Assembly (NCBI GenBank): GCA_027357125.1
Contig: DAHVVW010000063.1
Span: 1 to 8,821, forward strand
Length of the DNA stretch: 8,821 nt
Direction of reading: 5' to 3'
Origin: Clostridiales bacterium
GTDB lineage: Bacteria > Bacillota > Desulfitobacteriia > Desulfitobacteriales > Desulfitobacteriaceae
Under the pieces are notes generated by a model. It ran no database searches. It saw only the letters and a program-made list of their open reading frames with translations, and was not told where the DNA came from. Shown here in pieces: positions 6,395-8,821 of this stretch. Within the stretch, counting starts at the first letter, position 1; every line of letters begins with the position of its first letter. The position numbers and the translations under genes were made by a program.

Positions 6395-7879
6395 TTATTG
6401 TATCACAACACCCGTTCTTTCATTGAACTCTTCAATGAGTTTATCAAGTTCTGGTCCCATCTGATGCAGCTTACCCCAGTATTCGTCATAATCATACCAT
6501 TGTGCATTCAGATCTTCCACATCATACTCTTGTTGTTCAATCCAAGTGTAGTACTTGAGGTTATGAATGCGCTTTTTAGTTTGATAGGTTAACTCTTCCA
6601 TACTGTCTGTTCTCACAGCCAATACATTTTTATTATGATCAATGGCAGCATTAAGGGAGCGATATTTATTGCCTCTTTCCTCTTCCATCTCCCGTAACCT
6701 TGATTGATACATCTCTGCCGAGTCTGTTAGGACAGTCATGACAATGTCATTCTCAGTCAACTCATAGTACTTAGCGAATTTAATGCAGGAAAGGATATTG
6801 GCTGCGCCGGAAATACCAACCCAGGAAAGCTTGGAAATGACTTCTTCGGAAACTCCTTGTTCTCTCAGGTAGGTTTGTCCAGCAGGCTCGTTAAGAAGAC
6901 GGAACAATCCCAAGCTATCATTGTCATCAATGGCGATCACCATATCCGTATTTTTAACATTATGAACCCAAGGGATATGTTTATCCCCGATTCCTTCAAT
7001 TCTATGCTCACCAAAACCATTATTTAGTAAGGTAGGACATTGTAAGGCTTCGCCAACGGCGATTTTGGCCTGTGGATATTGATCTTTTAAGTAGTCTCCG
7101 CTGCCAAGCGTACCGGCAGAACCCGAAGTTAAGCATACCCCTGCAAATTTCCCCTTCGAGCCGATTTCTGCTTTGATAATATCATGCATAGCATTTCCGG
7201 TGACTTCATAATGCCACAAATGATTCCCTAATTCTCCAAATTGATTAAAGATCACAACGTTATCTCGGGTTCTTCGGAGTTCCCAGGTTTTATCATAAAT
7301 TTCCTTGACATTACTCTCGCTGCCGGGGGTCGCAATAACCTCTCCAGCAACTGTTTTAAGCCAGTCAAAACGCTCTTTACTCATATTCTCCGGCAAAATA
7401 GCAATCGATTTACAGCCTAATAGAGCGGAATTATAAGCTCCACCACGACAGTAGTTACCGGTAGAAGGCCAAACTGCTTCATGGTATTTAGGATCAAATT
7501 GTCCGCTCACTAAACGAGGAACCAAACAGGCAAAACTTGCTCCAACCTTATGGGCTCCGGTCGGGAAATACTTTCCGGACATGGCAATAATTCTGGCTTT
7601 AACTCCTGAGATTTCAGGAGGGATTTCAACATAGTTTGGTAACGGGTTGTATAAGCCGCCGTCTTTAACAGGCTCATTTTTCCAAGAAATTCTGAATAAG
7701 TTAATTGGGTTGACGTCCCATAACCCAGTCTTCTTTAACTTGTCTTTGACGGATGCAGGTATCTTATTAGGGTCCTTCATCTGAGCCAAGGTTGGGATAA
7801 GGATTTCTTTTTCCTTAACACTCTGAACTGTCTTCTTAAGATGCTCTTCATTAATCGTTAAATCAATCAAAGATTTCAT
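6395..7879 (-). CDS. Cysteine-synthase-like fold-type II PLP enzyme of unknown specificity
   Basis: This 494-residue cytoplasmic enzyme belongs to the tryptophan-synthase-beta/cysteine-synthase superfamily. The probable PLP lysine is K111 in FPTGAHKVGAS. PSTGNYCRGGAYNS (138-151) resembles the substrate loop STGN of O-acetylserine sulfhydrylase. TSGSAGTLGSGDYLK (251-265) is the glycine-rich PLP-phosphate loop. VGISGAANIL (354-363) and TDSAEMY (385-391) resemble later active-site segments. It is far longer than cysteine synthase (about 310 residues), with about 90 extra residues at each end. The C-terminal extension (about 400-494) is rich in Trp, Tyr and acidic residues. The ATG at 7879 is chosen because a GGAGGATATTCT ribosome binding site precedes it; any earlier start would translate the heptamer repeat. 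The threonine synthase gene lies 184 bp upstream on the same strand. A beta-replacement or beta-elimination on serine, cysteine or homoserine derivatives is likely, but the substrate cannot be read from the sequence. Confidence 0.88.
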   Translation of the reverse strand: MKSLIDLTINEEHLKKTVQSVKEKEILIPTLAQMKDPNKIPASVKDKLKKTGLWDVNPINLFRISWKNEPVKDGGLYNPLPNYVEIPPEISGVKARIIAMSGKYFPTGAHKVGASFACLVPRLVSGQFDPKYHEAVWPSTGNYCRGGAYNSALLGCKSIAILPENMSKERFDWLKTVAGEVIATPGSESNVKEIYDKTWELRRTRDNVVIFNQFGELGNHLWHYEVTGNAMHDIIKAEIGSKGKFAGVCLTSGSAGTLGSGDYLKDQYPQAKIAVGEALQCPTLLNNGFGEHRIEGIGDKHIPWVHNVKNTDMVIAIDDNDSLGLFRLLNEPAGQTYLREQGVSEEVISKLSWVGISGAANILSCIKFAKYYELTENDIVMTVLTDSAEMYQSRLREMEEERGNKYRSLNAAIDHNKNVLAVRTDSMEELTYQTKKRIHNLKYYTWIEQQEYDVEDLNAQWYDYDEYWGKLHQMGPELDKLIEEFNERTGVVIQ

Positions 7880-7899
7880 AGAATATCCTCCATATTTTT

Positions 7900-7941
7900 C
7901 GAGGCACGAGGCACGAGGTCCGAAGTCCGAAGTCCGAATGT
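7900..7941. repeat. Heptamer tandem repeat, block A
   Basis: Six successive 7-bp units begin with CGA on the plus strand: CGAGGCA twice, CGAGGTC once, CGAAGTC twice, then CGAATGT. The array starts only 21 bp upstream of the ATG of the 494-residue enzyme and abuts its ribosome binding site, so it forms part of that gene's leader. Confidence 0.85.
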
Positions 7942-7954
7942 GGGACATCTTCCT

Positions 7955-7982
7955 TCGCGCCTCATACCTCTTGCTTCAAGTA
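7955..7982. repeat. Degenerate heptamer repeat, middle block
   Basis: Four consecutive 7-mers all begin with TC on the plus strand (TCGCGCC, TCATACC, TCTTGCT, TCAAGTA). They share period and sequence flavour with block B. The degeneration makes this weaker than the two flanking blocks. Confidence 0.45.
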
Positions 7983-8030
7983 TTGTACTGCACACTCATA
8001 CATTGTTTATGGTGACAAACACCTTGCTTA

Positions 8031-8063
8031 TCGAACCTCGTGCATCGAACCTCGTGCATCGCA
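8031..8063. repeat. Heptamer tandem repeat, block B, inverted relative to block A
   Basis: On the plus strand TCGAACC and TCGTGCA alternate twice, followed by TCGCACT, whose last bases overlap the threonine synthase stop codon. Read on the minus strand the units are CGATGCA and CGAGGTT, the same CGA-led heptamers as block A. The 14-bp composite unit is exactly duplicated. The array starts immediately after the threonine synthase stop. Confidence 0.85.
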
Positions 8064-8821
8064 CTACACTCTGCCTTCCAACTTTACCAACAGTTCATTC
8101 AGTGATGGTTCGACTTTGATGGGCTCACCCACGGCTTTAATCGCGTTTTGTACATCCTTTAGTCCATTACCGGTGACAATAGAAACTACTTTTTCGTGGG
8201 CTCCAATAACTCCTTTTTCGACCAAAACCTTAAGCCCGGCGGTTCCAGTCACACCGGCCGGTTCCCCGAAAATACCACTCGTCCGACCCAGTTCACGCAT
8301 CGCATCTAAGATAGCTTCATCAGATACCGCGACCATCGTCCCTCCTGATTCTCTTACGGCCCGCAGGGCTTTTTCCGGGTTGCGCGGCACGCCGACCGCG
8401 ATACTGTCAGCTAAAGTGTTCTCCACCGCCGGACGCCAAGGACGATTTTCAAGGAATGCGTCTGTTAGGGGCGAACATCCGGTGGACTGTACTCCTACAA
8501 TTTTAGGCAAGCGGTCGATCCAGCCCACTTGGTACAGGTCTTTGAACCCTTTCCAAACCCCGGCAATGGTACAGCCATCCCCAACCGAGAGCACAACCCA
8601 ATCCGGAACCTGCCAGTTTAACTGTTCCGCGATCTCCAACGCGACCGTCTTTTTCCCTTCCACCAGATAGGGGTTTATGGCCGCATTGCGGTTATACCAG
8701 CCCCAGCGCTCAATAGCTTCCGCCGACAGGCGGAAAGCCTCTTCATACGAACCCTGCACACTGATAACATTGGCGCCGAAGATCAGGAGTTGGGCGACCT
8801 TCCCTTGCGGGGCTCTTCCCG
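8064..8821 (-). CDS. thrC: Threonine synthase, C-terminal 251 residues (5' end outside window)
   Basis: This PLP-dependent fold-type II enzyme converts O-phosphohomoserine to threonine, the last step of threonine synthesis in the cytoplasm. The open frame runs to the window edge and reads GRAPQGKVAQLLIFGANVI, a typical mid-protein threonine synthase segment, so the true start and the PLP lysine lie beyond 8821. Visible landmarks, counted from the first visible residue, are SVGDGCTIAGVWKGF (78-92, glycine-rich phosphate loop region), FGEPAGVTGTAGL (184-196) and SIVTGNGLKD (213-222), the last being characteristic of threonine synthases. The frame ends in TAG just before the block B repeats. The same-strand gene 184 bp downstream is another PLP enzyme. 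A threonine-synthase paralogue with altered substrate (as in cysteate synthase) cannot be ruled out without the N-terminal half. Confidence 0.88.
   Translation of the reverse strand, partial: GRAPQGKVAQLLIFGANVISVQGSYEEAFRLSAEAIERWGWYNRNAAINPYLVEGKKTVALEIAEQLNWQVPDWVVLSVGDGCTIAGVWKGFKDLYQVGWIDRLPKIVGVQSTGCSPLTDAFLENRPWRPAVENTLADSIAVGVPRNPEKALRAVRESGGTMVAVSDEAILDAMRELGRTSGIFGEPAGVTGTAGLKVLVEKGVIGAHEKVVSIVTGNGLKDVQNAIKAVGEPIKVEPSLNELLVKLEGRV

Noticed and set aside
6236..6592. Plus-strand open frame of 118 codons after the lipoprotein gene
   Set aside because: It runs through the terminator hairpin and then antisense to the end of the PLP enzyme, without a ribosome binding site or recognisable product.
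7880..7948. N-terminal extension of the 494-residue PLP enzyme by 23 codons to an ATG at 7948
   Set aside because: The extension is encoded mostly by the heptamer repeat and lacks a ribosome binding site, while GGAGG sits at the right distance before the ATG at 7879.
7900..8063. CRISPR array
   Set aside because: The unit is only 7 bp, repeats are contiguous without spacers, and no cas gene is nearby.
8116..8670. Long plus-strand open frame of 184 codons opposite threonine synthase
   Set aside because: It is antisense to a clearly recognisable threonine synthase frame, its translation is Ser/Thr/Pro-rich with no domain, and no ribosome binding site precedes it.
8757..8759. GTG at 8759 as the start of threonine synthase
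   Set aside because: The same frame stays open to the window edge and encodes conserved threonine synthase sequence upstream (GKVAQLLIFGANVIS), so this GTG is an internal valine.

Overview
The window looks like chromosomal DNA of an anaerobic, spore-former-type Firmicute, most likely in the Desulfosporosinus/Desulfitobacterium (Peptococcaceae) neighbourhood. That placement is an inference. It rests on moderate G+C, strong AGGAGG-type ribosome binding sites, a Bacillus-type 7-1-7 Fur box, a lipoprotein with a Gram-positive style linker, sigma-54 control of amino-acid degradation genes, and heptamer repeats between genes. No RNA gene, insertion sequence, CRISPR array or origin was seen.

Left block (1-4094, all minus strand). 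In transcription order it holds a diaminopropionate ammonia-lyase (dpaL/ygeX, 4029-2758), a sigma-54-dependent activator (2639-876) and the N-terminal part of a YgeY-type M20 metallohydrolase (511-1, continuing off the left edge). The ygeX-ygeY pair is the one known from E. coli and from genomes with selenium-dependent molybdenum hydroxylases. Both enzyme genes have well-formed -24/-12 sigma-54 promoters about 40 nt upstream of the start codon. The encoded activator carries the GAFTGA loop needed to work on sigma-54. A 15-bp palindrome, GTMTCA-N3-TGATAC, occurs at good upstream-activator distances before ygeY (713-727 and 794-808) and as a perfect copy just before the activator's own gene (2668-2682). 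This suggests a self-contained circuit in which a sensor with a Cys-rich GAF-like domain switches on catabolism of diaminopropionate or a related amino acid and may control its own level.

Middle block (4185-6342, plus strand). This is an iron-uptake unit diverging from dpaL: a sigma-A promoter (TTGACT-17-TATAAT) followed at once by a Fur box, then an FTR1-family permease with a duplicated extracytoplasmic domain, and a small lipoprotein that carries a third copy of the same domain. A long perfect hairpin (6303-6342) closes the unit and also sits at the end of the converging gene to the right.

Right block (6395-8821, minus strand). It holds threonine synthase (cut by the right edge) followed by a 494-residue cysteine-synthase-like PLP enzyme of unknown specificity. 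The 184-bp gap between them is largely built from 7-bp-period repeats in opposite orientations. The window therefore contains three separate fold-type II PLP enzymes (DpaL, the 494-residue protein and ThrC) in one 6-kb stretch, with the iron operon between them.
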